Below, piece by piece: positions 25,800-36,826 of a stretch of DNA of 64,000 nt. Every line of letters begins with the position of its first letter. Position 1 is the first letter of the stretch. Source of the stretch: Epiperipatus broadwayi (Eukaryota; Onychophora; Udeonychophora; Euonychophora; Peripatidae); assembly GCA_028023455.1 (NCBI GenBank), contig JAQFVV010012966.1:293953-357952 (forward strand). Direction: 5' to 3'. Under the pieces are notes generated by a model, which saw only the letters and a list, made by a program, of their open reading frames with translations, was not told where the DNA came from and searched no databases. The position numbers were made by a program, and so were the translations under genes.

Positions 25800-27780
25800 A
25801 TAAATCACATATTCTACAGTATTTGTGGTTCATAAAGTGATTTCTCTAGTCATCGCAAAACTTATTTCTAGAGTTATTTTTCTCTCTTTTTTTCTTTGAG
25901 TTGGAATGACCACACTCGTTTACGAATGGCTGTTTATAATTATTATTAGTCTACCATTACGCCGAATATATACTAAATGCAATAAATAAAAATAAAACTT
26001 AATTAGAAATAAATACTGAAAAAAAAATGTTTGACCAAAAACGAAAACTATATAATATTTTTTAAAAATATTAAATAATAGCTATTTTTACTTTTTTTTT
26101 ACTTAATACTGTATCTAAATAATTCTAATACTATGCACTAAAATCTTTTTTCATCCTGCAATCGTAACTCCAGTAAAAAGACAATTTAAACATACTTATT
26201 ACCCCCTTCCCTTTTCACTAACTACTATTTTAAAAAGTAAAAAGTGCTTCTGGGAAGAAATCAGTCGCATTTATAAATAAATTTTGATTGAAGCTCATTA
26301 AGTTAACCATAAACCATTAGGAAGAACCTCGGGCAACTTCTAAATAAAGAAACAAAAAGGTCTTCAATTTAATTGCGAATAAAGTGTGTCTGCGTTTTAT
26401 TAGAACATTGTTCCTTTAATTTATATATAATATATAAATCTGATCTTTGACATCTTGACATTTAATTAATGTTTTTAAAGAAAAAACGTGAGAAAATAAT
26501 CAGAAGTTGTTTGCACTTCCTATTTATTCTGAATCACACATAAGAGGATGGTGATTTTCCTGACTGTATTAGAGATGAATGTGGATTCAGAATCTATAGG
26601 AAGATGTCCTTCCGCCCTCCCTCTAACACCGATGAAGGTCATATCACACTACAATGGTATTTGTAACTTTATGATGCATGGACATCATTTATCCAAGTTT
26701 GGCATTTTTACCCTCTATCGAAAAATAACTAATACCCATTTACTAACCATTACTGAATGGCTTGCTAGGCTGATTATTGGACATCTACCGCCCCCCCCCC
26801 CCAATCTCAAGTCTGTGTTTCAGAAAATAAATGTTAAAGTTCACCAATTTAAATTCAAACTTGGCAAAGAGATGTGCTAACTACTAAGGCGTAAGTACTA
26901 CTTTCTTTCAATCCTGCTATTTCTCATGAAAGAAAATCATAGACAGTTTGCATAATAATCCACTATTCAAGAATTAGTAGATATTGTACCCATTTGGAAA
27001 CCGATGTTAAATGACTATGAAGGGTCTTATGATACAGAAGTAACACAATCACTTGTATAACCTGGGATTCAAATCCAAACTTAGTTTTTGCAACAAGCTT
27101 TAGAATTTTTTTTTTGAAAGATCTGGCTCACTAATCAACCCATCTAATAATCTTACCTTGGTCAGTAAAAGGATGTTACCTGTTCTCAGATAGACAATAA
27201 AATGAGCATAGAAACTTTGAAACCCTCACCATTCTATAGCAAATGGCAAGTTTGGTGAATCCTATCTTGGTTTTTATTTATTTTTTTCTACAATAAGCTG
27301 TTAAAAGTCCTTATCATGCAATGATCAATTTATTAAAAAAGTTCTCTTACCTTTTTATTAATTAACAAAATGGCCTTGTGGCTTATCATAATATCTACTA
27401 TATCTCACTGCTATGACAATAATTTTGGATTGAACCCCATATAAAATTTCCAAGCAAACTTAATTTTTTTTTTTTTTTGATTACCTAATTACTAGATAGT
27501 AACTGATTAGCTTGATAAGTAATAACTTCTTTATTTTCTATTGGTAAAAAGGTGGGGAGCTTATACTTGTATTTTTTTTTTAAGTGAATAAGTGTGTTCG
27601 TTAATGTCTAACTATCTGGAAAACACCCACAAACTTAATGGAGAACTCTTTGTTATCAAAAAATATTATCTATTGTATATGTAAATTCAAATCACACACA
27701 TAGAAAGTTAATAAAAAAAATTACTCAATTACAATTTATAAAGTATAAAAATATGTAGGTGTATATAACACCTATTTCAT
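25800..27780. other. Intergenic DNA; poly-C tract
   Basis: No gene supported. The 110-codon plus frame at 26548-26880 includes a run of prolines produced by a 12-base poly-C tract (26791-26802) and has no family match I recognise. Decayed tRNA-like SINE strings (GGGATTCAAATCC near 27063, GGATTGAACCCC near 27427) are followed by T-rich tails. Confidence 0.35.
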
Positions 27781-27783
27781 TAA

Positions 27784-27945
27784 TTCTTCATCTTCATCAT
27801 GTTTAACCAATATTAATTCACTGCAGAATGAAAAGTTCTCCAATAATAATCCACTTTCTTTAATCCTAAACCATTCTTAACCACATCATATCAACAAATA
27901 TCTTTATTTTATTTATCCATTTCTTATGTGGTCTTCTAAAGTTTT
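27784..27945 (-). mobile_element. RTE-type LINE 3' end, decayed fragment
   Basis: Strings TTCATCTTCATCATG, TTCACTGCAGAATGAAAAG, TTTATCCATTTCTTATGTGG and GGTCTTCTAAAG follow the order of the better copies at 59663-59880 and, in reverse complement, 58690-59020. In those copies the RTE C-terminal region is followed by a (GAT)n tail. Heavily mutated and frame broken. Confidence 0.55.
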
Positions 27946-28380
27946 TTTTTATAATATTTTAGAATCTAGTTTAATACTTTAGCTACTTATATATCATCAT
28001 CTCTTTTAACAAATATTCAGACTAGTTCTATTTTAGTTACTTAATTTTTTCATTGACACCTATGACTATGTTGTTAGATACCTACCATGGACTGATCCAA
28101 CTTCAAACCTAGTCTATAATTTATAAAATTGGCTAGTCAATCTAAGTGATTAAAAATATTATACATATGTGTATTTTATGGGATTTATATTCATCTGTGT
28201 AAAGTTAAAAAGTGTCCACAGATATACGAACTTATATATATAAAATACATAAAAATAAATGATCCTGCTGGTCTAATATTATCAGATTATATATGATTTT
28301 GCTTCTGTGATAGCCTAATATTTACTATTTAGTAGTTCTCTGCCCAGAATATGGAAACGCATTCGAGTGATAAAAAAAAT

Positions 28381-28697
28381 ACAATGCTTTTTTACAATCC
28401 ACTATTGACTGTTTTGACTGCTCCAGCAATCTTCTTCAGAACTATAACAAACACAATACAAATAGATGAATACAAATATACATGATCATATAATTTTACA
28501 TTTTATATATATATTCTATCTTATAATCACTATTTATAAACCCACATATATTTTTATAAGACGGAATATATATAAAATGTAAAATTATATATTCATATAT
28601 ATTTGTATTCATATATTTGTATTGTATTTGTTATAATTCTGAAGGGGGTTGCTGGAGCAATCGAAATTGACAATAGCAGGTTGTAAAAAAGCATTGT
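28381..28697. repeat. Imperfect inverted repeat with CTGAAGAAG motif
   Basis: The left arm (28381-28518) and right arm (28564-28697) are reverse complements at roughly 85-90% identity by eye: ACAATGCTTTTTTACAA at the outer ends, TGCTCCAGCAATC then TTCAGAA, and TAATTTTACATTTTATATAT towards the centre. Read outwards, each arm has CTGAAGAAG or CTGAAGGGG, a short self-pairing GATTGCTGGAGCAATC, then (G/A)AAA. That order resembles a hammerhead core, but is not exact. The centre is about 45 bp. Confidence 0.7.
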
Positions 28698-28864
28698 AAA
28701 AAGGAATAAATTATAATGGAAAAAAAAGATTGATGATTTTAAGAAGAGAAGTAATTGCGAATAATAGTAATCTTTGTGGTAAATTGATGAGTTCATGTGA
28801 CATTTGAGTACTCTAGTGGTAGACTGAGCAACTAACAATTCTCTTAAGATAATATATGAAAAGT

Positions 28865-29280
28865 TTTTTTAAAAAAAAAAATGATTTAATGCTGTAATAA
28901 AGTGGCAAATTGAGACCTGAAGGTCAATTTACTGATCCTCTGCTAAATAAGAGTTAAAATGCTAAATCATGCAGTATAGGGTTAATCAATAAATTACCTT
29001 AAGCAATGCTTACACGAATTGTGCATGGTTCATTACATTAACTCCAAAACAGAACATTTTAAACAATTAATCATTTAAATTATCATTAATTTAGTTAAAA
29101 ATATGGGACTACAATTACCATTAATGTGGTTGAAAATATGGGACTACAATGAAATATGAAGAAGAGAACTCTAGTGATAATATAATATCAAATATTTAAG
29201 ACTTATGTTAATCTTGTAGCCATAGTCAATAGTATTGCCCTTCTTAAATCATTTTCCAACCATAAAAAAATAATCAAATG
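28865..29280. other. Intergenic DNA
   Basis: No gene. AAAATATGGGACTACAAT occurs twice in tandem, near 29099 and 29134. Confidence 0.35.
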
Positions 29281-29284
29281 ATTC

Positions 29285-29425
29285 ATTTCATTCCAATATC
29301 AGCCTTTCAAGCTAATTGAGCATGCGCCTTTGAGAGTGTTAAATAAATGAATACTCTCTTCTTCAATCCGACACTCTCAAAGGCGCGTGCTCAATTAGCT
29401 TGAAAGACTGATATTGGAATGAAAT
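29285..29425. mobile_element. MITE-like element with 55-bp near-perfect terminal inverted repeats
   Basis: The arms 29285-29339 and 29371-29425 pair at 53 of 55 positions, starting ATTTCATTCCAATATCAG and ending GACTGATATTGGAATGAAAT. The spacer is 31 bp. Both arms contain TAATTGAGC next to GC-richer CATGCGCCTTTGAGAGTGT, unusual for this AT-rich locus. No ORF; probably a short non-autonomous DNA element, superfamily unassigned. Confidence 0.8.
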
Positions 29426-30229
29426 ATAATTGCAAGCAAGGCGCTAGATAAAATATTTGCTTATTTACTCAAATGTTTCATTGTAAATTAATACTGCGCA
29501 GTGAGTCATCTAAAAAATTTGGAAAAAATATTTTGTACAATGATACAAAAATCAAAATTGTTTAAAGATTAGAAAATTCTGGAATTCTTGATGGGTGCAA
29601 ATGATGGGCATGGAAGAATAAAATTTGCAATGACTAGAACGTTTGAAGTGGACATTAGTAATTTGGCCTATTTGATTCCATTAAGCTCTCAGTGGGGAAT
29701 CAATATGTCTCTTCTTTCAGCTAATGGGAAATCTTTTCTGTAGCTTTATTTATGTTATTCTGCTGAAAATTGATCCTGAACTTTTAAATCTCTGAATTGC
29801 TAATTTTACCGTCACACTAAATTATCCGGAGCATTTTATTTTGGATATTTTATATTATTTATTTATTTGTAGTTTATAAAATATTAAGCAAATGGTAAAT
29901 CCTGCCATTTGTTAAATTAATTTTTTTTTAATGGATTTTTTTTTATTCGTAAGAAAGTTTATCTTACCCTAAATATTATTATTTTAATACATTTAAATTA
30001 AAAAAAGAGTTTAGTTATTTTCCTGTTTGTTTCGTAGCTTTCCTATGGAACAAGAAAAAAAATAGATCTTTGGGATAGAGGACAAACTAAGAGGCAAATA
30101 TAAAATGATAATTTGTTAAGAAAATTATGAAGTGGAAATAGAAAAATGAAGAACTAGAATATCTCCTCAAGATAGAGACTTATGTAGGATACATTATAAA
30201 ATTTTATGTTTGACTACAAGTATAATGTA

Positions 30230-30735
30230 TATACTGAACTTTAGATCTGATTAGAGGCTATCCACTCCATCTTATATAACCGATACACATGACCACATAC
30301 ATGTAAAACAGATAAATGGTTTTCAAAATATGTATTTCGTACTGAACCAGCACTCGTCAGTTGATCCCGATTATCATCTCCCACACATATATATATAATC
30401 AGTGCTCAGTTTATATTGAAATAACAATTCTTCAAACTTTAATGGACAGATTTTAATCTTTCTTCAAGATTGAAACCTGTCCATTAAAGTTTGAAGATTT
30501 ATTATCTAAATATAAACTAAGTACTGGTTATATAGAGATTAAAGTTAGATTTGCTATCTTAATATAAACTGAGCACTGATTATATATGTGTGTGAGAGCT
30601 GATGATCTGGATCAACTGATGAGTGCTGATTCAGCACAAAATACGTGTATTAGATATTATTAAACTTTTTCACATGTGTATCGGTTATATAAGATGGAGT
30701 GGATAGCTAAAGTCTGTGTTCAAATCCCCTCATTA
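30230..30735. mobile_element. Large foldback element, family F
   Basis: The left end reads CTATCCACTCCATCTTATAT then AACCGATACACATG. The right end is its reverse complement: TGTATCGGTTATATAAGATGG then AGTGGATAGC. The arms (about 190 bp) also pair at CAGCACTCGTCAGTTGATCC and at ATAATCAGTGCTCAGTTTAT. A smaller inverted repeat lies in the middle (CAAACTTTAATGGACAG against CTGTCCATTAAAGTTTG). The outer right flank has a tRNA-like GTGTTCAAATCCCC. No ORF. Confidence 0.7.
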
Positions 30736-30739
30736 CCTA

Positions 30740-31480
30740 AAACGTTTTATGAATAGCAAAAGAGAAAAAAACGAAAATAATTTATAATTTAAACAATATA
30801 AATTTCATAATGTTGAATTCATTTGGATACTTTACTTATTTGGGAAAAAATATTTTCCAAATAACATATATAGATTTATTTGTTTATTTATAGTTTTTAA
30901 AATGTTAATTAGCGAAGGCCTACAGTTTTCTATTTATACTTTCTCAGATATTCCCACATATAGCAGAATAGTCAAAATAATTTTTCTAATCGATATTATA
31001 AATGATTTCATTAAAAAAAGAAAGGCTTTTATATATAAGCTTTCGCCAAATGTCAAAGTTTTGAAAATCTTCAATAGAGAAAGAAATGATGGTTTATAAT
31101 ACCAGAAATGAATAAAATTAATTATGAAGGATTTTCTTTTAATCATATTTGCAAAAACAGCTCGTCCCGTTCAATGATTTTATTTCTTATAGAAATGTTG
31201 TTTTGTTAGGAAAGAAAAGTTATCACTGAATTTTGAAAATCCTTTCTATCATTCATAGAAGGTGTTCACCAAAATAGTATTTCTTTAAACAACTAAAAAT
31301 AGATTCTGAAAAATTAAGCAGAAAAAATAAAATACAGAAATATGAAAGAATTATATTTAGATATTTATAAAAGACATGTGAAAAGAAAAATCTTTTGTGT
31401 GTTTTTTAGGCTATCTGATTTGTTTACAATAGCTAAAATAAATTATAAAGATATCTTAAGTCTGTATATATATTATTACA
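30740..31480. other. AT-rich intergenic DNA
   Basis: No gene. Overlapping short open frames on both strands at 30902-31146 have no family signature. Confidence 0.3.
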
Positions 31481-31488
31481 CATATATA

Positions 31489-31770
31489 TATAATTGAAAT
31501 AATAAATAATTGAAATAATAAATTTAACGGTTTACAAACTATTACAAACAACCTTCCTCAACTACCATTAAATTAAAAAAAAAAAAAAGCGGAAGCAAAC
31601 GTCATCAATTCAGTGGGATTTGAATTGATGACGTTTGCTTCCGTTTTTGTTTTTTTTTTAATTTAATGACAGTTGAGGCAGTTTTAAGAAATTAACCGAA
31701 AGTACTTCTGCGGATTTAAGGATGGTTTGTAATAGTTTGTAAACTGTTAAATTTATTATTTCAATTATAA
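31489..31770. mobile_element. Foldback element with internal near-perfect hairpin
   Basis: The outer arms pair (AATAATAAATTTAACGGTTT, ACAAACTATTACAAAC at left; GTTTGTAATAGTTTGTAAAC, TGTTAAATTTATTATTTCAA at right). The inner arms pair tightly: GGAAGCAAACGTCATCAATT against AATTGATGACGTTTGCTTCC, flanked by poly-A/poly-T and AATTTAATG. The two stems are separated by unpaired sequence, giving an interrupted long stem. No coding capacity. Confidence 0.7.
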
Positions 31771-32130
31771 TTACAATTTTAATATTTAAACAGCATTAAA
31801 TTGTTGCACATGCGTTTTGTAGATTTTAACTATAAATGACTGAATACTAACACTTCAAACACATGATAAAGTCTTTGGAAAAGATAGAGTGGCCATCTAT
31901 CTTTTCGAACCCAAATGCTTTTGTATGGGCAAATCCTAAGTGTTTGAAAATGAAAGCGTGAAGATATTAAATAATCACTTTAAATTACTTTTATATAAAA
32001 TAATTGATTTAATTACAATTTTGTTTTTAATTAACAGACATTTATTTTTATTTATTATATATATACATGTATATATATAATAGTAATATAACGATTTATA
32101 TATATATATATATATATTACAAGAAAAGTG

Positions 32131-32460
32131 CTAATGGCTTTATTGGGTGGAAGTTCGGAAGAAATTTGAATGCCAGAACTGTGAGTGCCAGAATCAATTC
32201 TTGGACCTACCCCCAATCCCAAGTCGGACGATTGATCAATTACCCAAACCACATATGGTAAACAAAACATGTAATGCTTTATTGCTAGGGAGTTCATAAG
32301 AAGTATGAGTGCCAGATCTGCAAGTGCTAGAATCGATCCTGGGATCTTCTGGTCCCAAGTCATGTGCTCTAAAAAGTGGGCCAAACCATGCAGTGCAAAT
32401 GCTAATTGCTTTATTGCTCAAGAGTTCATAAGCTGTTTGAGCACCAGAACTGCATAAACT
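32131..32460 (-). mobile_element. SINE family B, three tandem tRNA-derived units
   Basis: Three head-to-tail units (about 32131, 32271 and 32399 onward) share GCTTTATTGCT, GAGTTCATAAG and GAGYRCCAGA. On the minus strand the middle unit reads as a tRNA-like head: TTTTTAGAGCACATGACTTGG (A-box side), then CCCAGGATCGATTCTAGC (B box), then a body ending TATGAACTCCC. Relatives are at 11207, 49154 and 51462. The third unit is truncated. Open frames over this region are shadows of the SINE. Confidence 0.75.
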
Positions 32461-32479
32461 TATCTAATAAACAGTAGTA

Positions 32480-32733
32480 ATTTGCTGTCTATATACATAC
32501 TGAATGATAAAGATGTGTGAAAGAGATTGTGGTCTGGGCTAACTGACGTTGCTGGTTCAGCATGAAATGCAATTTCACATGTCTTTAGTCACATCCTTCC
32601 ACAAGGTGCTAAAGATGGATAGAAACCAGTCCCTACCTTGCATGAAAATGGTATAGTGAAAATTATACTACAGAAATATTATGCATTATTGGATAATCTC
32701 TAGTCTAATGAATGACTAATAGAAATTATTACA
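32480..32733 (+). repeat. Dispersed repeat C, copy 2
   Basis: GATAAAGATGTGTGAAAGAG, GGTTCAGCATGAAATG, GATAGAAACCAGTCCCTACC and CTAATGAATGACTAATAG align with 24120-24470, but the two half-units are joined in the opposite order to copy 1. Homology stops near 32733, just outside the LTR of the Gypsy element. Confidence 0.55.
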
Positions 32734-32767
32734 ATTTTTCAATGTTTGATTGATAGGATCTCTGTTT

Positions 32768-33776
32768 ATTTGCAATATATCTATATCAGAGGTTTACATT
32801 ATTAATTTATAGAGATACAATTTAACAATATATATGGGTAAGAGAACAAACAGGTGTTACTGACCTCATTGAAAAAATTAAAAAGACTGAAGTAGAGTTG
32901 GGCTGGACATATTGCTAGAAAGGATGATAATAGATGGACAATTGAAATATTAAACTGTATTCTAAGATATTGTAAAAGACCCAGAAAGAGACCACATGTG
33001 AGATGGATGGATGGATGAAATAAGAAAGTGAGCAGGGGTGATGTGGAGAAGCTAAAGATTGGACAAGATGGATTGAACTTGGAGAGATCTTTCTTCATCC
33101 TGCAGTGGATTGATAATGGTTGATGATGATGATAAAAACCAGTAGGCATACAAAAATAATAATAAAGATCTATCTATACAATCTACTCCCTTGACTTGCT
33201 TTGGCACATTTGGAGGCAAGTCTCTGTGCATTGAAAGCTTCAGATACATATTGTGATGTCCAGCACTAAGGTCAAATGTCAATCTGCACACCAGTAGCTT
33301 CTAACAGCAAGTGTTCATTTCTTTTTCTCACTTGTCTTCTATCAATTGGTTGCCCAGTTACTTTTCTGGTTGGCTTTTCTTTAAGATTCTGGTGATAAAA
33401 TAATTATTTCATTTATTTGAGATATATTCTGGACCAGAGAATTTTACTCTATTAAAAAGTTACTTTTGGATTTCTAGAGTTGTTTTCAATAAATGGATCA
33501 GGAATTCACAGTCATTTAATTGTTAACAGTATATATTTTTACTGAAAGAATTTTCTTACTTTTCTCCAGAGATTTTAACTAATTGGTCTTCATGTGCTTA
33601 GAAATTAATTATTTCTGATCACGTAATACCATTTTATTTTATTTAAGTTTATTATTCTTAAGAAGTTAAATTTTTAAATTGCTGTGTATATATTTTACAT
33701 ACACGTTTACACATCATCATATTACAATTAACCATTTTATGGGTATGTATTTAAACGTACATACAAATACATAGCA
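32768..33776 (-). repeat. Gypsy 3' LTR (interrupted by RTE fragment)
   Basis: Aligns with 37590-38393: shared GTGATGTCCAGCACT, CACATTTGGAGG, CTTCTATCAATTG, ATTATTTCATTTATTTGAGA and CATTTTATG near the outer end. A ~300-bp RTE 3' end (32838-33137) interrupts it. Without the insert, both LTRs are about 700 bp. Sequence differences between the LTRs are numerous, so the insertion is old. Confidence 0.8.
32838..33137 (+). mobile_element. RTE-type LINE 3' end nested in the Gypsy LTR
   Basis: The plus strand encodes the C-terminal end typical of RTE LINEs: WAGHIARKDDNRWT, then KRPRKRPHVRWMD, then FILQWIDNG and a stop, followed by a (GAT)n tail at about 33117-33134. It is 5'-truncated, as is usual for this class. 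At least one in-frame stop and a shift are present. It splits the LTR between ...CAATATATATGG and ACCAGTAGGCATAC, which are contiguous in the other LTR. Confidence 0.8.
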
Positions 33777-34246
33777 CACTTACCCCAAGTTCGGATATTT
33801 ATTTTTTTCTTTGGACTTAAAATGAAGTAACAGAAAGTAACATTGAGGCAGATTTATTGCAACTTCGCTTGTTATATAACCCTCTGGTACACACAGTTGA
33901 TCTTCATCATGGTATATTTTCAGTTTAGTATCTTCATTTAGTACTATCTCATTGATATCTGTTCTCTTGAATAATTCAGGTATTACATCCATGCTTTCAT
34001 TCACATAATTGATTGATATGTTTGCTTAATATTTTTCCATCATTCATATGAACAGTCACCAGTTGTTTTGATAGGTGATGTAAAACTACGGCTTGCAGCC
34101 AGAATTTATTTACATTATTTTTAACCTATACTCTTTTCTCAGGTGTAAACTTATGTGTTTTCAGTTAGTTTATTATGATCTTCGGTCATACAATGTCTGA
34201 TAACTTAGTCTGGAGCTTTCATCCAAGATATATTTCAGCAGATGAT

Positions 34247-34462
34247 TTACCAGATTAAGAAGATGGAATGGAATGCTGATAAAGTAGTGCAGTAAAGACT
34301 GTTTCCTGTATTCTTGTTTTCCTCACTTTTTAATGGATGTCTTAAGGTTTTGCATACTTTTTCAGGCAATCCGTTAAATTGAGGATGGTAAGGAAGCATT
34401 CCCCCATTCTTGCATAGTCTCCTTGAATTTTTCTGATGTGAAGCCAGTTCTGTTATCTGCAA
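34247..34462 (-). pseudogene. Gypsy integrase fragment
   Basis: A 71-codon open piece ends a region matching the retroviral-type integrase core. The string LPYHPQFNGLPEKV corresponds to the conserved PYHPQxNGxxER/K segment before the catalytic Glu in Ty3/Gypsy integrases. Upstream (34462-34990) the remaining integrase is too broken to read as one frame. Non-functional. Confidence 0.75.
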
Positions 34463-35075
34463 CTAAATTTTCAGGGAGACCATGGTATAAAGCAACTTTG
34501 TATAATTTATCGTTTCATCTGAACTAGCATTTTTAAGTAATTTATATTTGGACCACCCTGAATATGCATACACGACTACTAAGAATGTCCCTTGATTGGG
34601 ACACAGTGATAGATGTGGATGCAATGCGACAACCTCTCAGCTTAAGCCATGTTTCAAACTCTGAGAGAGACACTTTAGCACATGATTGACAGCTATCAAT
34701 TTTTATATATATATCTCAATATGAATGTTAATTTTCATCCACCAGTCATAACTATGGGCTAAAGTCTTTGTTCTAACAATGCCCAGATGAAATTAATGCA
34801 ATAACTTAAGAATTTGATTTCTTCTTTAACTGGAATTAGCACATTATCATCCCTCAGAATGCAGCCTTTGCAGATGGACAACTGCTCACAAGCATTCCAT
34901 AGTTTTTATGGAGAAAGATTGGACATTGCTTAGGACAACTTATATTAATTTCATTTCTAATTCATTGGTAGCCTTAATATTCCTCTATCTATGCAGCTAC
35001 TGTTCTGTTATTGAAGGTTTGACTCTTTAGTAGGTCCATGTAGTTAATTTTTATTTCTTTTTTATCGGTCAATGA

Positions 35076-35363
35076 CTAGTCAGGCATTTGAAATAGAGTC
35101 TCAGCATGTCCTATTTGCTTTCCCTTCTTATATCCTAGAATATAGTTATATCCTGCCAGAATGTTGAGCCATCTTATGATGTAGGGGCTAAAATATTCAG
35201 GAACTTGTTTGTTACCTAAAATACCAAATAAGTGTTGGTGATCAGTTATTATAATAAATCTACATCCATACAAGTACTGATGAAGTTTTCTGATGCCAAA
35301 TATTATCACCAGAGCTTCCTTGTTCTGTCTATATTTTTTCTCTGCTTTGAACAAAGTGCACAA
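35076..35363 (-). pseudogene. Gypsy RNase H domain
   Basis: A 95-codon open stretch is clearly the Ty3/Gypsy RNase H: NKEALVIIFGIRKLHQYLYG, then FIIITDHQHL, then IRWLNILAGYNYIL. The Glu in 'NKEAL' and the Asp in 'TDHQ' are at the positions expected for catalytic acidic residues. It lies directly downstream (minus sense) of the RT remnant. The upstream join is broken by a frameshift and a stop near 35370-35400. Confidence 0.85.
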
Positions 35364-35589
35364 AGCATAGGCAATGGGTCATTCACCTGACTGTTTAGGA
35401 TAATATAGCATTGCTCTGATTTCAAATCCAGATGTGTCACTTATAAGAGTAACTTTCAAATAACTCTTATATTGCATTAGAAATTTATTTAAAGTTAAAA
35501 GTGACTTTGTATGCAACAATAGCTTTCTATTTCCATGTTTGGTTTTTTTTTTTAGATTATATAAGCCAACATGACCTTTTCCTTCCAAA

Positions 35590-36060
35590 AAATTTTCAAA
35601 ATAGTTTATGAGACCCAGAAAAACTTGTAATTGTTTAACATTATTATGTCTCAGGGATTCTGCTAAAGCTTTAGCCTTTTCTGGGGCAGATGTGCCTTTT
35701 TTGAAAATGATATGGCCTTATTTGGTTTCACTAACCTTCCAGATGCTTTGAGCCAAATTTCATCAAGTTTTTTTGCAAACTTTATGTAGACAAATTCTAA
35801 GTTCATTTTCTGTAGTAGCAGTAACAAGGTTGTTGTCAAAAATGGAATGATACCCTCTAATCTATTAAGAAGGTTTTCAATTTTTGAAGATGCTGGGGTC
35901 AGAAATTACCCAAACGGTAGCCTACAGCCTTTAAATAATCCTATGTGTGTGGTCAATGTTAATATTTCAGTGGCTTTCTCAGTGACTAGTATCTGATAGA
36001 AAGCAGCATTTAAATCTAATTTTGTGAAAAAAATTGATTTCTGGAAAGTCGCTATTATTT
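35590..36060 (-). pseudogene. Gypsy reverse transcriptase core, degenerate
   Basis: Minus-strand translation shows KLDLNAAFYQI (motif A, 35990-36030), then HIGLFKGCRLPFG (RT 'RLPFG', about 35911-35950). After a shift, IFDNNLVTATTENEL (about 35800-35850) sits where the YxDD box should be. There the second catalytic Asp reads Asn, so even without the frameshifts this copy would be dead. Confidence 0.75.
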
Positions 36061-36784
36061 ATCTAATGTTGGGAAGAGAATACACATTTTTGCTAAAAGT
36101 GTTATTTATTGATAGTTGTTGCAAGAACAAGTTTGATTATTGAGTATAATAATAATTACTATGGTATAGCACAATCAGATTTTTCCATGTGTTCTAATGA
36201 GCCTCTCTTAACTCATTCATTAACTTCCTTCTCAACTCTTACTTTCTGAGTGAACAGAACCTTATGCAGTTTGAAAATTATGAGTATTACCTCTGGGATT
36301 TGCTCTAACAAAACAGAGGTCATTTAACACCTAAGAATGTGATCTTTCATTTCCTTTTAAATTTTAAGCTTTTTAAGCATAAATTAAGTATAGAGTTATT
36401 GACTACTTTTTCCTCTATTCTGCTTACAAGTGCTTTAATCACACTTTTAATTTTGATAGTATTTCTGTTTACAAATCAAGGTTTTTCGATCTGCCAAAGT
36501 TTTAATGCAATATGAAGTTACAGAAAAGCATTCCTGGACTAAGGTTAAAGATATCCTAAAATCACTACTGACTTCCATAGATATAGGCTGAATGCACAAT
36601 TTTAATTTTAGCATTATTTTGTTATCTTCAGTGGTCAACATATTTTTTATATTTGCTAATTGATTTCCTGTATACTAAATGGCTATTACTTTCTTTGCCA
36701 GATTCATTATTTTTATTTTTACACATCTTTCAATTCTTTTTTTTTTTTTTTTTTACAAATTTTGCAGCACTCATTCTTACAGAA

Positions 36785-36826
36785 ACAGTTGCTGGCCTTG
36801 TGGCCATTTTTCCCACAACAAAAACA
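36785..36826 (-). pseudogene. Gag CCHC zinc knuckle
   Basis: Minus-strand codons give CFCCGKNGHKASNC, matching C-x2-C-x4-H-x4-C. It sits between the gag-like segment (37229-37456) and the RT, as expected for nucleocapsid at the end of Gag. The plus-strand open frames over this stretch are shadows. Confidence 0.75.

Noticed and set aside
32802-33291. 115-aa and 79-aa minus frames
   Set aside because: Antisense to the nested RTE 3' end and the LTR.
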